Source: Bacillus sp. ISL-7
GTDB taxonomy: Bacteria > Bacillota > Bacilli > Bacillales_B > DSM-18226
Length of the DNA: 64,000 nucleotides
Direction: 5' to 3'
Assembly: GCF_018613065.1 (NCBI RefSeq)
Contig: NZ_JAGGQW010000057.1
Coordinates: 62,001-126,000, forward strand
Under the pieces are notes generated by a model. That model had not been told where the DNA came from and did no database searches. It saw only the letters and a program-made list of their open reading frames with translations. Shown here piece after piece: positions 1-8,182 of the stretch (positions are counted from its first letter, which is position 1; each line of letters opens with the position of its first letter). The translations under genes were made by a program, and so were the position numbers.

Positions 1-254
1 ACATAAGGAGTAGCGAAGAAAGCAATACTTCCGCCTTTATAAGCTTGGCTTGTAAGTCCAAGGAATGTATAAGCTGTATAAATATCTGCTCCAACTAAAA
101 ACCAGACAAATAATCCCCCTAAGCGACGTCCGCCAACCGACCATTCTTCTACAGAACTACGGGATGTTTTATTGCGTCCTGCCATAAATCCAATCAATAC
201 GACGATCAAAACGATTACGGAAGTAATCAAAAGTGCTGTTAAATTCCCCTTCAT
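1..254 (-). CDS. Sodium:solute symporter family protein, N-terminus only
   Basis: The first 84 residues are visible; the gene runs off the left edge of the window. Residues 6-22 form a hydrophobic helix, followed by the charged EEWSVGGRRLGG loop and a second membrane segment (GLFVWFLVGADIYTAYTF). This layout is typical of the SSS (solute:Na+ symporter) family, where the WSVGGR-type motif between helices 1 and 2 recurs. The ATG overlaps the stop of the upstream DUF3311 gene (ATGA), so the two are translationally coupled. Such small DUF3311 proteins commonly sit next to SSS transporters (for example YhjC/YhjB of B. subtilis). The substrate cannot be told. Confidence 0.85.
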   Translation of the reverse strand, partial: MKGNLTALLITSVIVLIVVLIGFMAGRNKTSRSSVEEWSVGGRRLGGLFVWFLVGADIYTAYTFLGLTSQAYKGGSIAFFATPY

Positions 255-487
255 TCTTCAAAGCCTCCTTTTGACTTTTGAATCAAATAGACCCCATATG
301 TACACACAGGGGTTAGTATCATCCAAATTAATAACCAAAAATGGAGAAAAGGAAATCCAATTATGATCGGATAAATATGGTTAACCCATGGTATAACTAA
401 TAATTGAGCAACAAACGGGATCACTGTTAACAAAACAACTAGTATTTTTTCCAATCCACTCACTCCTAAAAATTTCTCAATAAACAA
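251..487 (-). CDS. DUF3311 small membrane protein
   Basis: A 78-residue protein with two hydrophobic helices (about residues 13-33 and 40-65) and a short charged C-terminus ending KSKGGFEE. It matches the DUF3311 pattern: a small two-helix partner encoded directly upstream of a sodium:solute symporter. Its stop overlaps the symporter start by the ATGA arrangement. It is probably a subunit or assembly partner of the symporter in the cytoplasmic membrane; that role is inferred from gene pairing, not shown by the sequence. Confidence 0.8.
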   Translation of the reverse strand: MFIEKFLGVSGLEKILVVLLTVIPFVAQLLVIPWVNHIYPIIIGFPFLHFWLLIWMILTPVCTYGVYLIQKSKGGFEE

Positions 488-592
488 TGAACAAATCTAG
501 CATCTGTCAAACAGAAATATTTATTCAAAAATACTGTATTAGGGTAGCGTCAGGAAAATGGGGATTTACAACGTTAAGGAAATTTCAATATT

Positions 593-638
593 AAAAAGCC
601 TAATTTCTCAAACATTAAATTGAGAAATTAGGCTTTTT
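593..638. terminator. Bidirectional intrinsic terminator after the pirin gene
   Basis: A perfect 19-bp inverted repeat (593-611 and 620-638) with an 8-base loop; A and T runs form the outer arms, so it can work in both directions. On the minus strand it follows the pirin gene. Confidence 0.85.
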
Positions 639-706
639 CATTGCTCCATTAAAGCGCCCGATTATGGAAGGGTCTTAATACTAACCTTACATTTAATGAA
701 TAGTGG

Positions 707-1720
707 TTACCTTTTTTCAACTCTTCCATCCGCATGGCGTGCGAATCTTCCTGACTCACGCTTATTTACAGGATCTGGACGGTCCCACGGCCAGCCTCCA
801 AATTGTGTAGTTTGATAATCCTTGAATGCATCGCGAATTTCCTGCTCAGTATTCATTACAAACGGTCCATAGGAAACGACAGGTTCTTGTATCGGCTCAC
901 CCTCTAGGAGCAGCATATAACTCTCAGATAATCCATTTGTAATCGTGATTTCCTGATCACCAGCAAGCTTTACACGATGGTAAGTTTCAATCGCTGTTTC
1001 GTCTATATTTAGTTTATCTCCCTGATAATAGTATATATTTCTCGTCATTGTCGCTGAAAATGACGGCAGGGTGAAGACTGCTTCCGGCTCCATATGAATA
1101 AGGTAGATTCCCACATGATGATTTTTATCGTTTGCCCAAGAAGCAGAGTTTGATTCTAAACTAGACTTGCCCATCACACTCCCGGCAATCAGTCTTACGG
1201 TCGTATTATGTCCACTAGCAGCCGCCGATTGTACTTCCGGTATATCCTCAGCCCATAACATTTTATATTCAGGATCAGCGAATTTATCTTTTGCAGGTAG
1301 ATTCAGCCATATCTGAAAGAATTCAAGTGGATTGCCTTTGTCCTGATGGACGAGAGGAAACATTTCAGTATGCTGGCAGCCCTTTCCTGCTGTCATCCAT
1401 TGGACATCCCCATTCCCAAATCGTCCTACGGACCCATATGAATCAAAATGATCAACAAAACCTTCAAGAACGACTGTTACCGTTTCAAAACCTCTGTGGG
1501 GATGTACAGGAAATCCCGGAACCGTTGTGCCATGATACATTCTAAAACCATCACGCAACGTAAAATCCTCTCCAAGATTTCTGCCTTCCAATGAAACGTT
1601 AGGACCCTGCTGGTCATTTCCTGATGGATACGCATCTTTATGATGTACTGTCATAAGGAACGGGTCTTCTGTCTCCCATGGAAATCCTAATTTTGGTATT
1701 TTCATGATTTTGCTATTCAC
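707..1720 (-). CDS. Pirin family protein (cupin quercetinase-like)
   Basis: 337 residues with the bicupin architecture of pirins. The metal site of the N-terminal cupin is visible as HPHRGFET (His73, His75) and GCQHTEM (His117, Glu119), the three-His-one-Glu set known from pirins with quercetin 2,3-dioxygenase activity. The start is taken as GTG, with AAAGGAG ten bases upstream; an internal ATG six codons in has no better site. It lies beside two ring-cleaving dioxygenases and a DoxX gene, which fits a role in handling aromatic or quinone compounds. Cytoplasmic. The substrate is not determined by sequence. Confidence 0.88.
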   Translation of the reverse strand: MNSKIMKIPKLGFPWETEDPFLMTVHHKDAYPSGNDQQGPNVSLEGRNLGEDFTLRDGFRMYHGTTVPGFPVHPHRGFETVTVVLEGFVDHFDSYGSVGRFGNGDVQWMTAGKGCQHTEMFPLVHQDKGNPLEFFQIWLNLPAKDKFADPEYKMLWAEDIPEVQSAAASGHNTTVRLIAGSVMGKSSLESNSASWANDKNHHVGIYLIHMEPEAVFTLPSFSATMTRNIYYYQGDKLNIDETAIETYHRVKLAGDQEITITNGLSESYMLLLEGEPIQEPVVSYGPFVMNTEQEIRDAFKDYQTTQFGGWPWDRPDPVNKRESGRFARHADGRVEKR

Positions 1721-1912
1721 TTCTATTTATCTCCTTTAAAAGTCACCCTGTTGTGGATAATCTGAAGTAACGTGATAATCAAACAACAGCCTATTTAGTC
1801 GGGCCTAATTAAAAAAATCTAAGAAAACATCGTCTTTCTTCATGTCGAAGTTACTTAGCATATTTTTTCCACTTTTCTTCGTAAATAGCTGTTTGGTTTA
1901 TTAATTTTCCTT

Positions 1913-2890
1913 TTATTCTTTTATGAATTCCTTTGTACTTCTCACTGTATCAATTGGGCGAACTAATTTTTCTATTTCTGCTCGTTTAGATTCTAAGAAT
2001 GGAGGTAAAGATAATTTTTCCCCAAGCGTTTCGTAAGGTTCATCTCCCATAAAACCAGGACCATCTGTAGCGAACTCAAATAAAATTTGCGGTGCCACTC
2101 TTGCGTATAATGACTCAAAAAAGTGACGATTTACATAACCGGATGTATGGAATCCAAAGCTACTCATCCGTTCAATCCATTCTTCTAAAACAGCGCGATC
2201 CTCTACACGGAATGCCGCATGATGAACCGTCCCAAAACCTTGCTGGGCTTCAGGAAGAATGGCATTATATTCTACAATGACCGAGGCACCATTCCCGCCT
2301 TCCCCCACTTCAAATAAATGGAATGACCCTTCTTTATCTGTCTCTTTAAATAATAGGATTTTTTCCATCATTTCTTTAAAGTAATCAAATTTCGCAGTAC
2401 GGATAAAAACAGGTCCTAAACCAGTAATGGCATATTCCAGTGGAACGGGACCTTTTTCCCATGGTGTTCCAGATTCTACCCCTTTATTGAATTCATCTGA
2501 AATCAATTGATATTGCTGATCGTCAAAATCAATGAAAGAGAGGGTTTTCATGCCAAATTGCTCTTTGATTCCAGTATGTTTCACGTCTAAACGATCATAA
2601 CGTTTTACCCAATAGTCTAATGCTACATCACTCGGTACACGGAACGATGTCTTTGAAATCTCGTTTGTACCATGTACGCCTTTAGGAATGCCGGGGAAAT
2701 CAAAGAAAGTCATGTCTGTGCCTGCGCTGCCTTTATCATCTGCAAAGAATAAGTGATAGGTTTGAATATCATCTTGATTTACCGTTTTCTTAACTAAACG
2801 CATCCCTAAAACATATGTGAAAAATTCATAGTTCTTTTCTGCACTGCTTGTAATAGCTGTTACATGGTGTATTCCTTTTAGATGGTTCAT
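1913..2890 (-). CDS. Ring-cleaving dioxygenase, VOC superfamily (MhqO/MhqE-like)
   Basis: 325 residues with two vicinal-oxygen-chelate repeats, each opening with a beta-alpha-beta module (HHVTAITSSAEKNYEFF; then a second copy from about residue 150). Metal ligands are visible as His in HHVTAI, His in HHAAFRV and Glu in LFEFATDGPG. The family contains B. subtilis MhqA, MhqE and MhqO, hydroquinone-type dioxygenases controlled by MhqR. Start chosen as the ATG at 2890: the TTG five codons earlier lies in the TTGGAGGAA ribosome binding site itself. It follows a second dioxygenase 18 bases upstream and is likely a tandem duplicate of it within one operon with doxX. Confidence 0.9.
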   Translation of the reverse strand: MNHLKGIHHVTAITSSAEKNYEFFTYVLGMRLVKKTVNQDDIQTYHLFFADDKGSAGTDMTFFDFPGIPKGVHGTNEISKTSFRVPSDVALDYWVKRYDRLDVKHTGIKEQFGMKTLSFIDFDDQQYQLISDEFNKGVESGTPWEKGPVPLEYAITGLGPVFIRTAKFDYFKEMMEKILLFKETDKEGSFHLFEVGEGGNGASVIVEYNAILPEAQQGFGTVHHAAFRVEDRAVLEEWIERMSSFGFHTSGYVNRHFFESLYARVAPQILFEFATDGPGFMGDEPYETLGEKLSLPPFLESKRAEIEKLVRPIDTVRSTKEFIKE

Positions 2891-2908
2891 TATATATTCC
2901 TCCAAGAT

Positions 2909-3877
2909 TTAATTTAAAATCAATGGTCGTAATTTTTCTTCGATCTCTTTTCGATTTGGTTCCAAAAATGGTGGAAGTGATAGTTTTTCCCCCATTGTTT
3001 CCATTGGTTCATCTGTCGCAAATCCTGGTGTATCTGTTGATAATTCAAATAATATACCATTGGGTTCCCTAAAATATAATGCCTTGAAATAATACCGTTC
3101 CACTTTCCCTGAATTCGGTAACCTGTATTCTTTCAATCGCACGGCCCATTGATCATATTCTTCCTCATTCGGAACACGGAAGGCAACATGGTGAACACCT
3201 CCACGACCTAAGCGGACTCTCGGCAAATCGGGTCTTGTTTCAATATGAACCTCCGCACCACTGCCGCCTTCGCCAGTTGCATAAACCGATATATCAGGAT
3301 AATCCCCTTCAAGTGAAGGATAAGCACCGGCAAATCGAAAACCCATAACTTCTGTTAAAACACCGATAGTTGGTTCTGCTATTGCGACTGTGAGGGTTAC
3401 AGGTCCTAAACCAATAATGGCATGTTCTAGTGGAATGTCATCCTTTTGCCAAGGAATCCCAGCTCTCACACCTTTTTCACCGTTATCGGCTACGAGGATA
3501 AAACGAGTCCCCTCGAAATCTCTGAAAGCCAATGTATCACGACTTGCTCTTTTTTGAATATCATCATGTTCAATCCCAAATTGATTAAAACGTTCTTTCC
3601 AAAATAACAATGAATCTGAACTTCTAACCCTTAGTGATACAGTAGAAATATCTGAAGTTCCCCTATATGTTTGCCCAAGATGAGGAATGTCAAAGAACGT
3701 TACTTCCGTTCCTGGAGTTCCTTCCGCGTCAGCATAGAAAAGATGATAGGATTCTGTATTATCTTGGTTAACAGTTTTCTTTACCAATCTCATTCCTAAA
3801 ATTTTTGTATAAAATTCATAATTTTTTTCCGCTTTCCCTGTTAAAATTGATACATGATGTAGTCCTAAGAGTTCCAT
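2909..3877 (-). CDS. Ring-cleaving dioxygenase, VOC superfamily (MhqO/MhqE-like), second copy
   Basis: 322 residues, clearly paralogous to the neighbouring dioxygenase: shared N-terminal KAEKNYEFYTKILGMRLVKK-type segment and shared C-terminal GEKLSLPPFLE segment. Metal-binding residues: His in GLHHVSIL, His in VHHVAFRV and Glu in LFELSTDTPG. Expected to open dihydroxylated aromatic rings (hydroquinone or catechol type) using Fe(II) or Mn(II). It lies between doxX and the other dioxygenase; no terminator intervenes, so the three probably share the MhqR-type promoter region at 4610-4656. Confidence 0.9.
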   Translation of the reverse strand: MELLGLHHVSILTGKAEKNYEFYTKILGMRLVKKTVNQDNTESYHLFYADAEGTPGTEVTFFDIPHLGQTYRGTSDISTVSLRVRSSDSLLFWKERFNQFGIEHDDIQKRASRDTLAFRDFEGTRFILVADNGEKGVRAGIPWQKDDIPLEHAIIGLGPVTLTVAIAEPTIGVLTEVMGFRFAGAYPSLEGDYPDISVYATGEGGSGAEVHIETRPDLPRVRLGRGGVHHVAFRVPNEEEYDQWAVRLKEYRLPNSGKVERYYFKALYFREPNGILFELSTDTPGFATDEPMETMGEKLSLPPFLEPNRKEIEEKLRPLILN

Positions 3878-3973
3878 CTCCTAATCACTCCTGTCACAAT
3901 ATTAATTTAATTCTTTTGTTCGAAATTGAAGATCGCCTGTAATAGTAAAAAGTGTCATAAAAGACCAGATATT

Positions 3974-4372
3974 TTAGAATAATAATGAATCTAAAGCATA
4001 TTGACCGGGACCAATCAGAGCTATACCAATAGCAACTGAAAGCAAAGTTAAGTTGTATTCATAACCATTAGCTGTTGCCCATAATCCATTTGGAGCATGC
4101 ACTTTTACGATAGCCATTAACATAGTTCCTGCAATTATTATTCCTGCAAGTGGTGTTAATAGTCCTAAAGCAAACAAAAGTCCCCCAATAAGTTCTGCTA
4201 AACCTGCGAAAATAGCCATGGTCACTCCTGGTTTCATGCCAATGGATTCAAACCAGCCACCGGTTCCTTTCAATCCATAGCCACCGAACCAGCCAAACAA
4301 TTTTTGAGCACCGTGACCCACAAATAGTAAACCAATTACCAAACGAATGATTAATAAACCAATGTTTATCAT
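3974..4372 (-). CDS. DoxX family membrane protein (MhqP-like)
   Basis: 132 residues, four hydrophobic helices, with the DoxX hallmark GLLFVGHGAQKLFGWFGG near the N-terminus followed by GTGGWFESIGM. In B. subtilis the DoxX-like MhqP is co-transcribed with the dioxygenase MhqO and controlled by MhqR; the same pairing is seen here. The ATG is preceded by TTAGGAGGATTTTAAG. Upstream lies a palindrome of MhqR type at 4397-4414. The likely location is the cytoplasmic membrane; its exact role in quinone or thiol stress is not established. Confidence 0.88.
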   Translation of the reverse strand: MINIGLLIIRLVIGLLFVGHGAQKLFGWFGGYGLKGTGGWFESIGMKPGVTMAIFAGLAELIGGLLFALGLLTPLAGIIIAGTMLMAIVKVHAPNGLWATANGYEYNLTLLSVAIGIALIGPGQYALDSLLF

Positions 4373-4396
4373 CTTAAAATCCTCCTAAATGTTATT

Positions 4397-4414
4397 TGTC
4401 TCGAATTCGAGATA
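4397..4414. promoter_or_regulatory. MhqR-type operator ahead of doxX
   Basis: Contains the perfect 14-bp palindrome TCTCGAATTCGAGA (4399-4412), essentially the core of the B. subtilis MhqR operator (tATCTCgaattcGAGATa). It lies 25 bases upstream of doxX, just after the stop of the truncated regulator-like frame. No clear -35 box accompanies it, so it may act as a downstream block. Confidence 0.75.
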
Positions 4415-4436
4415 ATTTATTAAAAAAAATGAAAGT

Positions 4437-4559
4437 CTAAAATGATAATTCCATAATACCAAGCTTGTTCATTGCCATTTCTTCCTTTATTCGATCATGA
4501 ATTGCTTTAGATGTTTGCATTAATATTAGAAAGGGCAGATTATTGCATTTCCTCTCCAT
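4437..4559 (-). pseudogene. Truncated MarR/MhqR-like regulator remnant (40 aa)
   Basis: A 40-codon frame with its own AGGGAGGTG ribosome binding site, promoter and operator. The product (LPFLILMQTSKAIHDRIKEE and a following MAMNKLGIMEL stretch) resembles the first helices of MarR-family repressors, where MhqR proteins have a similar LFVVLSRAYKSIN segment leading to the winged helix. The frame stops before the DNA-binding domain would begin. The promoter has an MhqR-type operator directly after its -10 box, as expected of an autoregulated mhqR gene. Most likely this is the surviving 5' end of a deleted regulator; an unrelated small protein cannot be excluded. Confidence 0.5.
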
Positions 4560-4609
4560 TATTTTCACCTCCCTAAAAAAGTCTCGAATTATATTATCTC
4601 GCATTAAAT

Positions 4610-4656
4610 TATCTTGAATATGAGATAATAATAATACTTGTAAACTTTTTTGTCAA
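4610..4656 (-). promoter_or_regulatory. Sigma-A promoter with abutting MhqR-type operator
   Basis: Minus strand: TTGACA (4656-4651), 17-base spacer, TATTAT (4633-4628), then an imperfect TATCTCATATTCAAGATA palindrome (4627-4610) starting at the base after the -10 box. The identical layout recurs at 43241-43287. It should drive the regulator remnant, doxX and the two dioxygenases. Confidence 0.75.
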
Positions 4657-4727
4657 TAACCTTTTATTTTATTTTTGTAATCGATAACAGAACCCGTTAT
4701 TCTAAACAATAGTGCTTCCATTTACTA

Positions 4728-6065
4728 CTATTTTGATATGCGTTTTTGTAATTCTTCTCTTTCTGCTTCATATCCTGGTTTTCCTAGGAGTGCAAACATG
4801 TTTTTCTTATATGCCTCTACACCTGGCTGGTCAAAAGGATTTACTCCCATGAGCAAGCCACTGATTCCACATGCTTTCTCAAAGAAATACACCATTTCAC
4901 CGAAGGTATATTCATTTAATTGATCCAACTCCACGGATAAGTTTGGAACTCCTCCATCCACATGAGCTAGAACCGTACCCTGTGCAGCATTCTTATTCAC
5001 ATAATCCATTGTCTTCCCAGCTAAATAATTTAATCCATCAAGATCTGCCTCTTCTACCCCTAGGGTAATGTCTACTTTAGGTTCTTTTACAGATACCACG
5101 GTTTCAATAAGGTCCCGGTGTCCTTCTTGCACATATTGTCCCATGGAGTGAAGATCGGTAGTGAAATCGACAGAAGCAGGATAAAGACCCTTTTGGTCCT
5201 TTCCTTCACTCTCACCAAATAATTGTTTCCACCATTCAGATACATAATGAAAAGATGGTTCAAAGTTTACCAATAGTTCAATTGATTTTCCTTTTCTGTA
5301 AAGGGCATTTCTGACTGCAGCGTACTGATAACTTTGGTTTTCTGCCAAGTTCGGATTATTATACTTATCCGCAGCAGCTGCGGCACCTGCCATCATTTTA
5401 TCAATATCTAACCCGGCTGTTGCAATAGGTAATAAACCTACTGCGGTCAACACGGAATATCTGCCGCCCACGTCATCAGGAATGACAAAGGTTTCATATC
5501 CTTCTTCATCAGCAAGTGTTTTTAAGGCACCTTTAGCACGATCTGTTGTCGCATAAATACGTTTTTTCGCCTCTTCTTTACCATACTTTTTCTCCAAATA
5601 ATCCCGGAAAATACGGAACGCAATAGCAGGCTCTGTTGTTGTACCTGATTTTGAGATGACATTGACCGAAATATCTTTGTCCTTAATCACATCAAATAAA
5701 TGGGTTAGATATGTAGCACTGATATTTTGTCCAGCAAAATAAATCTCTGTTTTGCCGTCAATTTGGTTATGAAACGTATGAGACAGCGCTTCAATGGCAG
5801 CTTTTGCACCAAGATAAGAGCCCCCGATTCCAATTACGATTAAAGCATCCGAATTACTCCGAATTCTTTCAGAAGCAGCTTTGATTCTTGCAAATTCTTC
5901 TTTATCGTAGTTATGTGGTAAATCGACCCATCCAAGATAATCAGATCCCGGTCCTTTTTTACCGAGAAGCATCTCATGTGCTGTTTTCACAAATTCACTT
6001 AAATAATCCACTTCATGCTGCTGCATGAAAGATAATGCATTAGAATAATCAAAAGTTATAGCCAT
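4728..6065 (-). CDS. pgi: Glucose-6-phosphate isomerase
   Basis: 445 residues, the usual length for the Bacillus enzyme. Interconverts glucose 6-phosphate and fructose 6-phosphate in the cytoplasm. Visible signatures include the sugar-phosphate-binding [16 protein letters not shown] and [16 protein letters not shown] segments (SIS-domain phosphate loops) and the C-terminal [18 protein letters not shown] motif. It is the last gene (in transcription order) of the pentose-phosphate cluster; an inverted repeat separates it from the transaldolase gene, so it may have reduced or separate expression. Intact throughout. Confidence 0.96.
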   Translation of the reverse strand: MAITFDYSNALSFMQQHEVDYLSEFVKTAHEMLLGKKGPGSDYLGWVDLPHNYDKEEFARIKAASERIRSNSDALIVIGIGGSYLGAKAAIEALSHTFHNQIDGKTEIYFAGQNISATYLTHLFDVIKDKDISVNVISKSGTTTEPAIAFRIFRDYLEKKYGKEEAKKRIYATTDRAKGALKTLADEEGYETFVIPDDVGGRYSVLTAVGLLPIATAGLDIDKMMAGAAAAADKYNNPNLAENQSYQYAAVRNALYRKGKSIELLVNFEPSFHYVSEWWKQLFGESEGKDQKGLYPASVDFTTDLHSMGQYVQEGHRDLIETVVSVKEPKVDITLGVEEADLDGLNYLAGKTMDYVNKNAAQGTVLAHVDGGVPNLSVELDQLNEYTFGEMVYFFEKACGISGLLMGVNPFDQPGVEAYKKNMFALLGKPGYEAEREELQKRISK

Positions 6066-6100
6066 TATTGTTCTCCTCTTTCTTTCATTAAATTATGTTT

Positions 6101-6146
6101 AAGGGCGTTATTTCCTTACCCAGCCAGGATAAGAGAAAACGCCCTT
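6101..6146. terminator. Inverted repeat between tal and pgi
   Basis: AAGGGCGTT (6101-6109) pairs with AACGCCCTT (6138-6146), with a smaller inner hairpin. The T run is better on the plus strand than on the minus strand, so on the tal side it may only attenuate transcription into pgi. Confidence 0.5.
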
Positions 6147-6163
6147 TTAGTTTTTAGCAATTT

Positions 6164-6823
6164 TTAAACAGTTTTCCAGTCAGCCGCAAATTTTTCAAGT
6201 CCTTGGTCTGTTAAAGGATGTTTAGATAATTGCTCAATGACCTTGAATGGAATGGTAGCTATATGAGCTCCAGCCAACGCTACGCGGGTTACATGATCAG
6301 GATGACGAACGGATGCTGCAATGATTTGTGAATCTAGATTTTGAACACGGAACATCTGAGCAATTTTTGCAACCAGTTCTACACCATCTTCATTAATATC
6401 ATCTAAACGTCCTAAGAATGGTGAAACATAAGTAGCTCCTGCACGTGCCGCCAACAATGCCTGGTTCACACTAAAAATTAAGGTAACATTGGTTTTAACA
6501 CCTTTTTTAGTTAAATAGCGGCAAGTCTCTAGACCATCAAGTGTCATTGGAACTTTGATGGTAATATTCTTATCTCCGCCGTTAATTTTAATAAGCTCAT
6601 CTGCTTCTGCAATCATTTGGTCAGCAGTTAAAGCATTAGGTGTTACTTCGGCAGAAACTGACTCCACTTCTGGAACAGCATTTAAGATTTCTGCGATACG
6701 ATCTTCGAATTTCACGCCTTCTTTAGCCACTAAGGATGGGTTGGTCGTGACACCAGATAACACCCCAATTTTATAGGCCTTTTTGATTTCATCTAGGTTT
6801 GCCGTATCGATAAAAAATTTCAT
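6164..6823 (-). CDS. tal: Fructose-6-phosphate aldolase/transaldolase, small form
   Basis: 219 residues, the short decameric-type transaldolase (TalC/FSA class, B. subtilis YwjH). N-terminus [20 protein letters not shown] and the [13 protein letters not shown] segment are family hallmarks; the Schiff-base lysine is in ITIKVPMT. It moves a dihydroxyacetone unit between sugar phosphates in the non-oxidative pentose phosphate pathway. The ATG at 6823 is chosen because an upstream TTG in frame is part of the TTGGAGGAA ribosome binding site. It lies 33 bases after gnd in the same operon. Confidence 0.95.
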   Translation of the reverse strand: MKFFIDTANLDEIKKAYKIGVLSGVTTNPSLVAKEGVKFEDRIAEILNAVPEVESVSAEVTPNALTADQMIAEADELIKINGGDKNITIKVPMTLDGLETCRYLTKKGVKTNVTLIFSVNQALLAARAGATYVSPFLGRLDDINEDGVELVAKIAQMFRVQNLDSQIIAASVRHPDHVTRVALAGAHIATIPFKVIEQLSKHPLTDQGLEKFAADWKTV

Positions 6824-6856
6824 AATGTATTCCTCCAATTTTTATTAAATAATATT

Positions 6857-7750
6857 TTAGTTTTTTTCGACAGTATGTCCGCCAAATTCATTTCTTAGTG
6901 CTGCTACAACTTTTCCTGTAAAGGTATCATCTTCTAGAGAGCGATAACGCATTAATAATGACATGGCAATGACTGGTGTTGCTGTTTTGAGGTCTAAGGC
7001 TGCCTCTACAGTCCATTTTCCTTCACCTGAAGAATGCATAATTCCTTTAATTTCTTCCAAATTTGGATATTTTGAAAATGCATTTTCTGTTAATTCCATC
7101 AGCCATGAACGAATAACGGATCCATTATTCCAAACACGTGCGACCTTTTCGTAATCAAAATCAAATTCGCTTTTCTCAAGCACTTCAAAACCTTCGCCAA
7201 TGGCTGCCATCATGGCATACTCGATTCCATTATGAACCATTTTTAAGAAGTGCCCGCTTCCAGCCTTGCCAGCATATAAGAAGCCATTTTCCACTGCTGT
7301 ATCCTTGAAAAGGGGTTCAACCACTTCCCAGGCCTCTGGATCACCGCCAATCATATAACAAGCGCCATTTCGAGCACCTTCCATACCGCCTGAAGTACCC
7401 GCATCCATAAATCTCACGCCTATTTCCTTTAATTCGTTGTAGCGTTGAATCGATTCTTTATAGTGAGAATTACCTGCTTCAACGACAATATCACCTTTTT
7501 CCAAATAGGGTAAGATCTCACCAATAACTGAATCAACCACTGCATGAGGGACCATAATCCAGACAATTCTTGGATGTTCCAACGACTGAATGAGTTCTTT
7601 ATAACTGGATACACCAGTTGCTCCATATTCCTTCATACTTTCTACTGCACTTGGATTAACATCAAATGCAACAACTTCATGCTGGTGATCCAATAAATTT
7701 TGCCCTAAGTTTAATCCCATTTTTCCTAAACCAATAAGTCCTACCTTCAT
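6857..7750 (-). CDS. gnd: 6-phosphogluconate dehydrogenase (decarboxylating), short YqeC-type
   Basis: 297 residues, matching the short prokaryotic class (YqeC-like) rather than the 470-residue GntZ type. The Rossmann motif GLIGLGKMGLNLGQNL is at residues 4-19; the substrate loop SGGMEGARNG and the catalytic KMVHNGIEYAMM motif (Lys and Asn) are intact. It oxidises 6-phosphogluconate to ribulose 5-phosphate and CO2; this class often prefers NAD+, which the sequence alone does not prove. Start ATG at 7750 follows GGAGG. It is intact although both neighbouring genes of the pathway, tkt and zwf, are broken. Confidence 0.94.
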   Translation of the reverse strand: MKVGLIGLGKMGLNLGQNLLDHQHEVVAFDVNPSAVESMKEYGATGVSSYKELIQSLEHPRIVWIMVPHAVVDSVIGEILPYLEKGDIVVEAGNSHYKESIQRYNELKEIGVRFMDAGTSGGMEGARNGACYMIGGDPEAWEVVEPLFKDTAVENGFLYAGKAGSGHFLKMVHNGIEYAMMAAIGEGFEVLEKSEFDFDYEKVARVWNNGSVIRSWLMELTENAFSKYPNLEEIKGIMHSSGEGKWTVEAALDLKTATPVIAMSLLMRYRSLEDDTFTGKVVAALRNEFGGHTVEKN

Positions 7751-7805
7751 TATGTTATCCTCCAATGTTGTATAATAATTTTGATCTGTTTCTTTACTGA
7801 TCTAC

Positions 7806-8163
7806 CTAAGAATGTTGTAAGACACTTTTCGCCATACGTACTACATTATCAGCGGTATCCGGAGTTCTGCTATTTAATTTTAGAAAGTTTTTCAAATCAT
7901 CAATCGTGACATCATAGCCAGCTAAATGAATCATGCTATACAGCAAACTGGATCCATGTCTCTGCAGATAAAACGAATCGGTCGCGGTTAAACCATTTTG
8001 GGTTTTCAGGGTTGTGATTAAGATGTTTTGCCCATAATGCATACGTCATTGGTGCTGCCCCCATTGGGAGACCTGGATGACCTGAATTAGCTGCATTAAT
8101 CGCATCAATAGAAAGCGTTCGAATCGTAATTACTGATACATTATCAATGTTTTGAGACATCAT
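7806..8163 (-). pseudogene. tkt: Transketolase pseudogene (frameshifted, internally deleted)
   Basis: The 5' end encodes a standard transketolase N-terminus ([19 protein letters not shown], thiamine-diphosphate side) from an ATG with GGAGGG ahead. Near 7960 an extra base changes GCA-GGA-CAT to GCA-GAGA-CAT, so [16 protein letters not shown] continues in another frame. The sequence then runs to NSRTP and jumps at about 7855 directly to [13 protein letters not shown], which looks like the extreme C-terminus of a transketolase. Around 550 of some 665 residues are missing. The protein cannot be functional; another transketolase must exist elsewhere if the pathway runs. Confidence 0.88.
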
Positions 8164-8182
8164 TTTTTCCCTCCAGATTATC

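Noticed and set aside
1855..1930. Frame ending YEEKWKKYAK just after the dioxygenase, looking like a protein C-terminus
   Set aside because: Only about 25 codons, overlapping the real gene end in another frame; cannot be assigned to any gene with confidence.
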